DNA from: DAOTXR01 sp034435375
GTDB lineage: Bacteria; Chloroflexota; Anaerolineae; Aggregatilineales; UBA3940
Assembly: GCA_034435375.1 (NCBI GenBank)
Contig: DAOTXR010000063.1
Coordinates: 1 to 7,311 of the forward strand
Length of the DNA stretch: 7,311 bases
Direction of reading: 5' to 3'
Part shown: in pieces, positions 1-7,000 of the stretch
How the letters are laid out: each line of letters opens with the position of its first letter
Numbering within the stretch: the stretch's first letter is position 1
Program-made: the position numbers and the translations under genes
Notes under the pieces: model-generated
The model's input: only the letters and a program-made list of their open reading frames with translations
Told to the model about the DNA's origin: nothing
Databases searched by the model: none

Positions 1-62
1 CTCCCCCTCTCCACGGTGTGGAGAGGGGGCAGACCGAGCGTCAGCGAGGTCGGGGGTGAGGC
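1..62. repeat. Palindromic intergenic repeat, left copy (partial)
   Basis: The core is a perfect 12-bp hairpin, CCCCCTCTCCAC (3-14) with GTGGAGAGGGGG (18-29), around a GGT loop. It is followed by GCAGACCG and, at 52-62, GGGGGTGAGGC. The core and the GCAGACCG flank recur as a direct copy at 7281-7311. The edge GGGGGTGAGGC is the reverse complement of GCCTCACCCCC at 7241-7251. The full element is therefore an imperfect palindrome with the hairpin in the middle, and its left half lies outside the window. Short extended palindromes of this kind between genes are common in several GC-rich bacteria. No coding capacity is seen. Confidence 0.8.
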
Positions 63-101
63 GGCCCTCACCTGAAACGCCCCCAGGAACAAGTGCGTCC
101 A

Positions 102-130
102 TTGACACTCAGGCCGCCTCGTCTTATAAT
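102..130 (+). promoter_or_regulatory. Consensus sigma-70-type promoter of the flavin uptake operon
   Basis: TTGACA (102-107) and TATAAT (125-130) are both perfect consensus hexamers separated by exactly 17 bp. Transcription would start near A137, about 12 nt before the first paired base of the riboswitch. The placement directly before the aptamer is what an FMN-controlled leader needs. A 9-bp inverted repeat (58-66 with 112-120) puts its right arm in the spacer. Confidence 0.88.
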
Positions 131-148
131 CACATCAACAGAACAGCA

Positions 149-312
149 GACCTTCGGGGCGGGGTGTAAGTCCCCACCGGCGGTGATAGATGGCGCGCGG
201 GCAGGAGTTTGACTCTGCGTGCAGAGCGCCATCGCAAGCCCGCTACCCGCAACAGCGGTGGACGCCGGTGCGATTCCGGGGCCGACAGTGATAGTCTGGA
301 TGGGAGAAGGTC
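149..312 (+). promoter_or_regulatory. FMN riboswitch (RFN element)
   Basis: This is the aptamer that binds flavin mononucleotide in the nascent mRNA. The closing helix P1 is GACCTTC (149-155) with GAAGGTC (306-312). Conserved blocks follow in the expected order: CTTCGGGGC with GGGGTGTAAGTCCCC (161-175), ACCGGCGGTGAT (176-187), AAGCCCGC (236-243), GGTGCGATTCCGGGGCCGAC (267-286), and AGTCTGGATGGGAGAAGG (293-310). The variable stem is GATGGCGC (189-196) with GCGCCATC (226-233), with a small inner hairpin. All family landmarks are intact, so it should be functional. FMN-bound aptamers normally switch the downstream genes off, which predicts derepression of the transporter when flavin is low. Whether the switch acts on transcription or translation is not settled by the sequence. 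Confidence 0.96.
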
Positions 313-398
313 GGGCCAGCCATCCCAGTTGGGTGGCTGTTCCACCGCGCAACCAGGCGCGTGCGCCTGTCCATGGCGCGTTGGCATTGCCTGTACAT

Positions 399-436
399 GC
401 CCCGAAGTCGATCCGTCGGCTTTGGGGCTGTTGTTG
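399..436 (+). terminator. Candidate attenuator hairpin, copy A
   Basis: A 13-bp stem pairs 399-411 with 416-428, including two G-U pairs, around a TCCG loop of the stable UNCG type. It is followed by TGTTGTTG (429-436), five T in eight bases. This is the most terminator-like structure between the FMN aptamer and ribX and could be the OFF-state terminator. The T-run is interrupted, so termination is not certain. Confidence 0.45.
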
Positions 437-456
437 ATCTCAGGCAGCCGCGTCTT

Positions 457-486
457 GGCAGGCGGCGCTGGTATGTGTCGCCTGCC
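457..486 (+). other. Strong leader hairpin preceding attenuator copy B
   Basis: GGCAGGCG (457-464) pairs perfectly with CGCCTGCC (479-486), and the stem extends inward through four more pairs, two of them G-U, to a TGGTAT loop. It lies only 3 nt before the next hairpin (490-518), so the two may stack. There is no T-run after it, so it is not a terminator by itself. Its outer arms match the shorter 354-369 hairpin of copy A. Confidence 0.45.
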
Positions 487-489
487 TGT

Positions 490-522
490 CCCCCGAGGTC
501 GATCAACGGCTTCGGGGGTTGT
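490..522 (+). terminator. Candidate attenuator hairpin, copy B
   Basis: A 12-bp stem pairs 490-501 with 507-518 around an ATCAA loop, beginning with five C-G pairs. It is followed only by TTGT and then mixed sequence. It is the homologue of the 399-428 hairpin but has a weaker T-run. It could be a second attenuator, a decayed copy, or a pausing or protective structure. Confidence 0.33.
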
Positions 523-640
523 GCTGGATAGGTGAAGCGTGGCATGGCGGCGCGCGATCCCCCTTCTGCTCGCCCCGCAAGCCAACCATCAGATGCAGGC
601 GCGAGGATCACCCTAGGTCCACGCCCAGACAGGGAGAGCC

Positions 641-1480
641 ATGCAGGTCGATCTGACTCAACATCCCCACGCCCACCCTAGCGCCCCGCCAGCGCGGCGC
701 ACGGCCCAGGCCGCCCACACGATCATGCTGCGGCGGCTGCTGCCGCCGGTCACGCTGGCGCTGTTCCTGCTCGGTTGGGAGGCGCTGATCCGCTGGGGGC
801 GCTACCCGGCCTTCATCCTGCCCTCGCCGGGGCGGGTGTGGGCCAAGCTGATCACGGTGGCGGTGGTGGACGGCACCCTATGGCATCACGTGGCCGTCAC
901 GCTGAGCGAAGTGTTGGGTGGGCTGGCGCTCGGCTCGGCGGTGGCGGCGCTGCTCGGCTTTCTGCTGGCGCGATCGGTCACAATCGAGCGAGCGCTGGCC
1001 CCCTATCTGGTCGCCTCGCAGGCCATCCCCATCGTGGCGATTGCTCCCCTGCTCGTGATCTGGTTTGGGCCGGGCCTGGTGAGCAAGGTTCTGATCAGTG
1101 CATTGATTGTCTTCTTCCCGATCCTGGTCAACACCATCGCGGGCGTGCGGGGGGTGCCCGCCGACCTGCGCGACCTGATGCGCTCGCTGCGGGCCACGCC
1201 GTGGCAGATGCTTGTCAAACTGGAGATTCCAGCCGCGATGCCGGTGCTGCTGGCCGGGCTGAAGGTGGGGGCGACGCTGTCGGTGATTGGCGCTGTGGTG
1301 GGCGAGCTGGCAGGGGCCGATGCGGGCCTGGGATTTATGATCAACCTGGCCGACGGCCAGTACGACACAGCGCGGGTGTTTGTCGGCGTGCTGGCGCTGG
1401 TGGTGATGGCCCTCAGCCTGTATGGTTCTGTCAGCCTGATCGAGCGACGGGTGCTGCGCTGGCGGCAGGGGGGAGCATGA
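641..1480 (+). CDS. ribX: Riboflavin ABC transporter permease RibX (NitT/TauT-type)
   Basis: This 279-residue protein is the inner-membrane channel subunit of an ABC importer of the BPD (binding-protein-dependent) transport permease family. About six hydrophobic segments can be read, near residues 33-50, 88-110, 122-142, 147-168, 199-222 and 246-266. The cytoplasmic EAA-type loop that docks the ATPase lies at about 180-207 (LRATPW, LEIPAAMP, then GLKVG). The start is supported by AGGGAG at 631-636; Met29 is an in-frame alternative that would remove a polar, His/Ala/Pro-rich extension. The gene is first in the operon behind an FMN riboswitch and is followed by a binding protein. Family members also carry hydroxymethylpyrimidine, taurine or nitrate; the riboswitch is what points to riboflavin, as for RibX of Chloroflexus aurantiacus. 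The fold call is firm; the substrate is inferred from regulation. Confidence 0.9.
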   Translation: MQVDLTQHPHAHPSAPPARRTAQAAHTIMLRRLLPPVTLALFLLGWEALIRWGRYPAFILPSPGRVWAKLITVAVVDGTLWHHVAVTLSEVLGGLALGSAVAALLGFLLARSVTIERALAPYLVASQAIPIVAIAPLLVIWFGPGLVSKVLISALIVFFPILVNTIAGVRGVPADLRDLMRSLRATPWQMLVKLEIPAAMPVLLAGLKVGATLSVIGAVVGELAGADAGLGFMINLADGQYDTARVFVGVLALVVMALSLYGSVSLIERRVLRWRQGGA

Positions 1481-1557
1481 GACAGACTCAGCCCACCCGC
1501 CCCGACCTGCGAGTCACAAGCTGTGAACCTGATCTGCCAAGGAGAACGTCTCAATGA
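1477..1557 (+). CDS. Possible 26-codon peptide bridging ribX and ribY
   Basis: An ATG at 1477 overlaps the ribX stop as ATGA. The frame ends in a TGA whose last bases overlap the ribY start, again as ATGA (1554-1557). A purine-rich AGGGGGGAG (1467-1475) lies just upstream, though very close. The peptide begins MRQTQPTRPDL and is polar, with many Pro, Arg and Thr, no hydrophobic segment and no motif I recognise. It could couple translation of ribX to ribY. However, this frame is already open for a long way inside ribX, and ribY has its own good ribosome binding site, so coincidence is quite possible. Confidence 0.2.
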   Translation: MRQTQPTRPDLRVTSCEPDLPRRTSQ

Positions 1558-2543
1558 AATGTCGTCCTACCTCGTTCCTGCCCTTTCTGATCGCCGTCCT
1601 TGCGCTGGGGGGCTGCACAACCTCTGCCCCGCAGCCGACCGAGGTCGCCCTGACTCCCATCGAGATTTCGCTGGGCTACATCCCCGACGTGCAATTTGCG
1701 CCATTCTATGTGGGCATCGAGAAAGGCTTCTTCGCCGCGCGCGGCGTCGAGCTGACCCTCCAGCACCGCCAGGAGACCGACTCGGCCCGCCTGCTGGCCA
1801 CCGGCGAGATCCAGTTTGCCGTCGTCAGCGGCGAGCAGGTGCTGCTGGGCCGCCAGCAAGGGCTTCCACTGGTGTACGTGTTCCAGTGGTACCAACGCTT
1901 CCCGGTGGCGGTGGCCTCCAAGCAGGAGAAAGGCATCACCACGGTGGAGGACCTGCGCGGGCGCAGCGTCGGCACGCCAGTGCGCGAGGGAGCTAGCTAC
2001 ATTGGGCTGGAGGCGCTGCTGGCAGCGGGCGGCCTGACCGACGACGATATCGACTTGCAGACCACCGGCTACGCCCAGGTAGAGACGCTGGCCACCGACC
2101 GGGTGGACGCTGTGGTGGTCTATGTCGCCAACGAGCCGATCCAGCTTGAGGCGCAGGGCATCCCGGTCAACATCCTGTACGTCTCAGACTACGCCAACCT
2201 GGTCAGCAACGGGCTGGTGACCAACGAAGTGACCATCGACTCGACTCCCGACCTGGTGCGGGCGGTGGTGGCTGCGCTGAGCGAGTCGCTGCAGTACACC
2301 ATCGACCATCCAGATGAGGCCTTTGAGATCAGCACACACTTCGTGGAAGGGCTGGCCGATCCCGACGTTGCAGCGACTGCCCGCCAGGTGTTGCAGCGGT
2401 CGATTGAGCTATGGCGGGCCGACCGCCTGGGCGAGTCGCACCGGGAAGCCTGGAGCGAGATGCAGGACGTGCTGATCGCCACAGGGTTGCTGGGAGAGGC
2501 GCAGGACTTGGATCAGGTGTTCAGCAACGAGTTTCTGCCGTGA
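1554..2543 (+). CDS. ribY: Riboflavin-binding lipoprotein RibY (NMT1/THI5-like)
   Basis: This 329-residue protein is the extracytoplasmic substrate-binding component of the importer. It begins with a lipoprotein signal: a basic start, hydrophobic residues 8-18, and lipobox LGGC with the lipidated Cys at 21. A polar linker to about residue 33 follows. The mature part starts IEISLGYIPDVQFAPFYVGI and EKGFFAARGVEL, the typical first lobe of the NMT1/THI5-like family. DLRGRSVGTP (133-142) and the stretch around GYAQVETLATDRVDAVVVY (172-190) are the usual second-lobe landmarks. The start is set by AAGGAGA at 1539-1545, 8 nt before the ATG. The gene lies 73 nt after ribX. Homologues bind thiamine precursors, nitrate or sulfonates; with an FMN riboswitch upstream, riboflavin is the best guess, as for RibY of Chloroflexus. 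Lipid anchoring suits a Gram-positive-like or single-membrane envelope. Confidence 0.9.
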   Translation: MKCRPTSFLPFLIAVLALGGCTTSAPQPTEVALTPIEISLGYIPDVQFAPFYVGIEKGFFAARGVELTLQHRQETDSARLLATGEIQFAVVSGEQVLLGRQQGLPLVYVFQWYQRFPVAVASKQEKGITTVEDLRGRSVGTPVREGASYIGLEALLAAGGLTDDDIDLQTTGYAQVETLATDRVDAVVVYVANEPIQLEAQGIPVNILYVSDYANLVSNGLVTNEVTIDSTPDLVRAVVAALSESLQYTIDHPDEAFEISTHFVEGLADPDVAATARQVLQRSIELWRADRLGESHREAWSEMQDVLIATGLLGEAQDLDQVFSNEFLP

Positions 2544-2631
2544 ACGCCCACAGCTCAGCTCAGGACGCTGCCCGGTATCTCTGCGCGGTGCAGAGCTGCT
2601 AGAAGGCCCGCCTCATTTTCAGAGATCGCTG
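2544..2631 (+). other. 88-nt gap with a small hairpin
   Basis: This spacer between ribY and the HExxH protein gene holds a 6-bp hairpin, CTCTGC (2579-2584) with GCAGAG (2590-2595), without a T-run. It might protect or partly attenuate the transcript. I see no separate promoter with good hexamers, so the downstream genes are probably co-transcribed. Confidence 0.35.
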
Positions 2632-3207
2632 ATGACCTCTGAACCCGACCCACTCACCTCCGGCCAGACCCGGCGCGACGTGACCCTGTCTTTCGAGACG
2701 ATCAGCCGCCGGGCATGGCTAGGCGTGCCGCTGGTCGCCGCGATCTTCCTGCTGCCCCACATCCTCCTGTGGGGATGGAGGTCGCTGTGGGCGGCGTTTC
2801 ACGTCCACCTGGCCGCCCTCCTGCTGATCGTCCCCGTCCTGCTGGCCAGCTTTGCCGGGCACGAGGCGTTGCACGGACTGGGCTTCGTGGTGTTTGGGCG
2901 GGCGCGGCTGGCCGATCTGCGCCTGGGCTTCGACCGCAGTTACCTGGCCCCCTACGCTCACTGTCAGGCTCCCATGCCGGCGTGGGCATATCGACTGAGC
3001 ACGCTGCTGCCTGGTTTGCTGCTAGGCGTGGTCCCCGGCGTTGTGGGGCTGGCGACCGGCATCGGTTGGCTGACGCTGTATGGGAGCGCGATGGCCGTGG
3101 CTGCGCTGGGCGACGTGCTGATCGTGTGGGTCATCCGCAGCGTGCCGGGCCAGACGCAAGTGATGGACCATCCCAGCCTGCCCGGCTGCGTGGTGTGGGA
3201 AGGATAG
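2632..3207 (+). CDS. Putative membrane zinc metalloprotease (DUF3267-like, HExxH) in the flavin operon
   Basis: This 191-residue membrane protein has a polar N-terminus (1-28) and four probable membrane segments, near 29-47, 59-75, 122-143 and 145-169. The second segment leads into GHEALHG, with HEALH at 77-81. This is the HExxH zinc-protease motif at a membrane boundary, as in DUF3267 proteins. Further likeness to that family: PYAHC at 107-111 followed by a Pro-rich stretch, an ALGD motif (158-161) that could give a third metal ligand, and a C-terminal MDHPSLPGCVVWEG tail. The function of DUF3267 proteins is poorly known and proteolysis here is inferred from the motif. The gene is 6 nt before the ATPase gene and 88 nt after ribY, so it is embedded in the transporter operon. 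Its ribosome binding site is weak (AGAGA, 2621-2625). It might process a transporter part or the lipoprotein, or be an unrelated passenger. Confidence 0.75.
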   Translation: MTSEPDPLTSGQTRRDVTLSFETISRRAWLGVPLVAAIFLLPHILLWGWRSLWAAFHVHLAALLLIVPVLLASFAGHEALHGLGFVVFGRARLADLRLGFDRSYLAPYAHCQAPMPAWAYRLSTLLPGLLLGVVPGVVGLATGIGWLTLYGSAMAVAALGDVLIVWVIRSVPGQTQVMDHPSLPGCVVWEG

Positions 3208-3213
3208 CCGCCC

Positions 3214-3990
3214 ATGGTCGCCTCGTCTCCGCCGGCGCTGATCGCCAAAGCGATCAGCCACACCTATTCCACTGACAACGGCCCGCTGCTCGCCTTACAC
3301 GAGATCAGCCTGGAGGTAGACCGCGACGAGTTTGTATGCCTGATCGGGCCTTCAGGGTGCGGCAAGAGCACCCTGCTGCGCATCCTGGCCGGGCTGGTGA
3401 GGCCCACCACAGGCGCCGTCTGCATCGATGGAGAGCCAATCGACGGGCCGCACCCCAAAATCGGCATCGTCTTCCAGCAGGCCAACCTGATGCCCTGGCG
3501 CACGGCGCTCGACAACATCAGTCTGCCGCTGGAATTGGCCGGGGTCGAGCGGGCCGTGCGCGAGGAAGCCGCCCGCGACCTGGCGGCGCTGGTGGGGCTG
3601 AAGGGTTTTGAGACGGCCTACCCTGCCGGGCTGTCGGGCGGGATGGCGCAGCGGGTTGCCATTGCCCGCGCGTTGATCCAGCAGCCAGAAGTGCTGCTGC
3701 TCGACGAGCCTTTCGGCTCGCTGGACGCCATGACGCGCGACCTGCTGGGCGAGGAACTGCTGCGCATCTGGCAGGAGCGCAGCAGCACCGTCCTGATGGT
3801 GACGCACAGCATCAGCGAGGCGGTTCTGTTAGCCGATCATGTGCTGGTGATGAGTCCGCGGCCTGGCCGGATCGCGGCGACCTTCCAGGTGGAGCTGCCA
3901 CGCCCACGCACGCTGGAGATGCTGCACAGCCCAGCCGCTGGGAAGATGATGCGAGCACTTCGCGCCTCGCTGCGACTGAACGCCCCCTGA
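3214..3990 (+). CDS. ABC transporter ATP-binding protein of the riboflavin importer (NitT/TauT-type)
   Basis: This 258-residue cytoplasmic ATPase would power RibX. All catalytic motifs are present in order: Walker A GPSGCGKST (45-53), Q-loop FQQ (Gln88), signature LSGGMAQR (140-147), Walker B VLLLDEP (160-166) with the catalytic Glu165, D-loop SLDAMT (169-174) and switch His198 in VTHSI. NLMPWRT after the Q-loop and MSPRPGRI (213-220) are typical of the nitrate/sulfonate/thiamine-precursor ATPase group that pairs with NMT1-type binding proteins. The start is supported by GGAAGGA at 3198-3204, inside the end of the preceding gene. It is the last gene of the operon. RibX/RibY systems are assumed to need such an ATPase; co-encoding it makes this operon self-sufficient. 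I give no symbol because I know of no settled name for this subunit. Confidence 0.93.
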   Translation: MVASSPPALIAKAISHTYSTDNGPLLALHEISLEVDRDEFVCLIGPSGCGKSTLLRILAGLVRPTTGAVCIDGEPIDGPHPKIGIVFQQANLMPWRTALDNISLPLELAGVERAVREEAARDLAALVGLKGFETAYPAGLSGGMAQRVAIARALIQQPEVLLLDEPFGSLDAMTRDLLGEELLRIWQERSSTVLMVTHSISEAVLLADHVLVMSPRPGRIAATFQVELPRPRTLEMLHSPAAGKMMRALRASLRLNAP

Positions 3991-4068
3991 AGACTCTTCG
4001 ACGCCCGCTGGCCCAGGCATGTCTCCTGCCGGGCGCGCCATCAGGAGTCTCTGCCGGAGGAGGAATGG
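3991..4068. terminator. Convergent intergenic region with an imperfect long stem
   Basis: This 78-nt gap lies between two converging stop codons. AGACTC (3991-3996) pairs with GAGTCT (4045-4050), CGCCCG (4002-4007) with CGGGCG (4030-4035), and CAGG (4014-4017) with CCTG (4025-4028), giving one interrupted stem. There is no T-run on either strand, so this is not a canonical intrinsic terminator. It may still act as a transcript end or roadblock for both genes. Confidence 0.3.
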
Positions 4069-7000
4069 TCACAACCCCTCGCCTCGCGGCAGGGAGACGG
4101 TGAAGGTGGTGCCCTGACCAACCGTGCTCGTCACCTCGATCTTCCCGCCGTGCAGGTCAACAATCTCCTTCACGATGCTCAACCCCAGCCCGCTGCCAGG
4201 GACTTTGGCAAGGCGAGCATTCTCGGCGCGGAAGAAGCGGTTGAAGATGAAAGGCAACTCCTTAGCAGAGATGCCAATGCCGGTGTCCTCTACACTCAGC
4301 AGCACCCTGGGACCGAGGTCCTGTGACGTTCTGCCTGTCCGCACGGTGATGTGACCACCAGGGGGCGTGTAATTCACGGCGTTCATGAGCAGGTTGACCA
4401 ACACCTGCCCGATGCGTTCGCGGTCGGCATAGATGTCCGACACGTCGGGCGACAGGTCAACGGTGAGGTGTAAATCCCGCTGCCCGATGCGTATCAGGTG
4501 TGTGCGCACCACATCGCCAACCAGGTCGTTCAGGTTGAAATGCTCCGGGGTGAGTGGCAACACACGCCGGTCCAGCCGCGACAGATCGAGCAGGTCGTTG
4601 ACCAGACGCTCCAGCCGGTCGATCTGCTCGCCGAGGGAGTCGAGGTAAACCTCGCGTTTGTCTGTACGGCCCGTGCGGACCAGGGTGTGGTACAGCTTCA
4701 GGTTGGCAATCGGCGTGCGCAACTCGTGCGAGACGTTGGCCACAAAGTCCTCGCGGATGCGGTTCAGCTCTTTCAGCGTGGTCACATCGCGCACTACACT
4801 GACTAGGGTGATGAGTTCGCCGTGGGCGTTGGCCACCGGCGCAACCGTGAAGCTGGCATCGTACTCAGAGCCGTCAGGTCGGCTCAGGTGCGCCTCGCTC
4901 TGCCAGACCTGGCCGCTGTGCAGGGCGGCCAGCATCTCCTCCACCTGGTCGAAAGCGCTTCCCGAATACACCTCAGCCGTCTGCCGGCCCACGGCCTGGG
5001 CGGCAGGAACGCCCACGATGCGCTCCCAGGCCGGGTTGACATACTCGATGGTGCCATCCAAAGCCGTGATAACGATGCCCTCTCCGGCGCTCTCAACAAT
5101 AGCCTTAAGCCGCTCGCGCTCCTGGCCGATCTCGACAGTGCGCTCGGCGACCAGCTCTTCCAGATGCGCGGCCTGCTGCTGGAGTTTCTGGTATAGCTGG
5201 GCATTCTCTAGCGCGATGGAGAGCTGCACAGCCAGGTTTTGCAGCGTGTGAACCTCCGCCTGGCTGAAGCGCCCCAACTCCTCGGCCTGCACATCCAACA
5301 CTCCCAGCAAGTTCTCGCCCCAAAACAACGGGAAGGCGGCCTCGGATCGGGTGAGCGGCAGCAGCGGGTTGGGCAGATGGTGGGGGTCTTGTCTGACGTC
5401 ATTGACTACCACTGGCTGGAATGTGCGGGCGGCCAGCGCCACCAGGCTGGGATCAGCCGACAGGGGAATGCGGGAGACGGCCTGCTTGAGCCTCTCGCCA
5501 GCCTCGCCGGCCCCCTCGCGCAGCACCAGATCGCCGCTGGCCGGATCGTATAGCCGGACGTGCACATGGTAGAAGCCCAGCTTCTCCTGGACCTGGCTAA
5601 TGATGGCCGCGAGCAGGTCTTCGAGCGACAGCATGGCGGTGATCTGTTGCCCCACCTCGCGGGCCAACTGCTCACGCCGCTCATCCTCTTTCTGAAGGGT
5701 GATGTCCTTGACCACCCCTCGGAAGCCGATCAGGCTGTGCGCGGCATCGAACACTGGCATGGCGTTGATCAGAAACCACAGCGACGCAGCGCCCTTAGGA
5801 TGTACGTTGACCTCCAGATCGGTGATAGGCTTCTGATCGGCCAGCCACGTCTCCCACATCGACCGCAGGCGAGCCAGGTTTGCCTCGGTCGCCACGGCAG
5901 CCAGCAGGTCAAACAGCTCGTGGCCAACGATCTCGGCAGGCGACAGGCCGAAGCCTGCTCCGGTGTACTCCGAACAGTAGGTGATGCGGCCCTGCGCGTC
6001 GATCTCCCACACCCAGTCCGAGGCGCTGAGCGCCACCTGCTGGAAGCGTTCCTGGGCCTGGCGAGTCTCCTCGAGCAGGCGGTGATTCTCGACCACAGCG
6101 GCGGCCTGGGGCAGCATGAGGCGGTAGAAGCGGAGTTCATCCTCACTGAAGCGGCGCGGCGTGGGCCAGTTCAGGTTGATGGCTCCTACCCATCTGCCGC
6201 CGACGATCAATGGGCCAGACAGCGCCGCCCGGATGCCGAACTTGTTGAGGAGAGGAGCGGTCTGCTCCTCGACCAGCGGAGAGCGCGCCGTATCTTCGAC
6301 GATCTGGAGCCGGCTGGGATCGGCCATCATGGCCCGGCTGAGCGCCTCGTCGCTCAGCTGGTACCGTGCTCCAAGGACGACCTCTGGTTGGCCGGCAGGC
6401 TGGACGGCAGCAACCGTCCTGGCCCACCTGGGCTGCCCATCGGCATCATAGTCCACGTAGTAAAGCAAGGCCAGATGAGCGCCATTCTCAAAGGCCAGGT
6501 CGGCGACAGCCCGCAGCACGTCTTCAGGCTTAGCAGCACTGATCAGCTTTTGGCTGGCGCGGTTGAGGGCCTGCATCCGCTCGATCAAGCGGGCGCTGCC
6601 CAGGGTGGCGGCAGCATAGGCAACCAGCATCTCAGCGACCCAGACATCGTCCTGGCCAAACACGCGGCGTTGAGGATCGGCGTTGACGGCCAGCACGCCA
6701 ATGGTCTGCCCCTGCCAGCGCAGCGGCACCGCCAGCATCGCGCCCACACCCTGGCCAACCAGGGCATCGCAGCGATCAGGCCAGGCGTCGTAGTCGGGGA
6801 TGATCAGGTGGCCTTGCGCCGACGCTAACTGCTCAACGAGGGACGGCGCTGGGACGAGGGGCTGATTCAGCAGGAGGGCCAGCGGCCCGGCGGCTTCCAG
6901 GAACCACAGCCTGGTGGCGTCCTGGTCATACAGCCCGATCAAGCCCCCCCGGTCGGCGTCAAGCAGATGGATGGCCCGATCCAGGGTGTGGCGCAGCAGG

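Larger units (their letters stand above)
354..518 (+). repeat. Diverged tandem duplication of a two-hairpin module in the leader
   Basis: Copy A has a CAGGCG/CGCCTG hairpin (354-359 with 364-369), then GCCTGT and a CCCCGA-type hairpin (399-428). Copy B has the same CAGGCG/CGCCTG arms (459-464 with 479-484), then GCCTGT and a CCCCGA-type hairpin (490-518). CCCCGAAGTCGATC (400-413) and CCCCGAGGTCGATC (491-504) differ at one base at an offset of 91, and CGGCTT is shared at 417 and 507. Related ATGGCG/GGCGGCGC stretches occur near 373, 461 and 544. Differences in the stems keep pairing intact (a G-U becomes G-C, an A-U becomes G-U), which suggests that the structure itself is conserved. Confidence 0.6.
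313..640 (+). other. Long structured 5' leader (expression platform) of ribX
   Basis: About 330 nt separate the aptamer from the ribX start. No credible gene is seen here on either strand; the open frames crossing it lack start signals and overlap the riboswitch. It holds several strong hairpins: 317-339 (arms CAGCCA/TGGCTG), 354-369, 399-428, 457-486 and 490-518, the last four forming a diverged duplication. CCATCC (320-325) can pair with GGATGG (298-303) of the aptamer, and CCTTCT (562-567) with AGAAGG (305-310). Either could be part of an alternative fold that opens P1, but both matches are short. The ribX Shine-Dalgarno AGGGAG lies at 631-636. Confidence 0.6.

Noticed and set aside
354..518. 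CRISPR array
   Set aside because: There are only two diverged copies of a structured unit, with no identical short repeats, regular spacers or cas genes.
130..585. Open frames on both strands across the riboswitch and leader
   Set aside because: They run through the conserved FMN aptamer and the hairpin region, have no good ribosome binding sites and encode Arg/Pro/Gly-rich sequence without motifs.
775..1557. A 260-codon plus-strand frame overlapping ribX
   Set aside because: Its translation is Gly/Ala/Arg-rich low-complexity sequence in the wrong frame of a well-supported permease. Only its last 26 codons, from 1477, are worth noting, and these are listed separately.
641..3990. Reading the transporter as a thiamine-precursor (ThiXYZ) or nitrate/taurine system
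   Set aside because: The protein families allow it, but the leader is a clear FMN aptamer, with no TPP riboswitch and no thiamine, nitrogen or sulfur genes nearby.
4769..6045. Flavin-binding LOV photoreceptor identity for one of the kinase PAS domains
   Set aside because: Neither PAS domain shows the conserved Asn-Cys-Arg-Phe-Leu motif needed for the flavin-cysteine adduct.
5560..6828. A 422-codon open frame on the plus strand, opposite the kinase gene
   Set aside because: It lies wholly antisense to clear GAF and PAS coding sequence, shows no recognisable domain, and is the kind of long antisense frame that GC-rich codon use produces.
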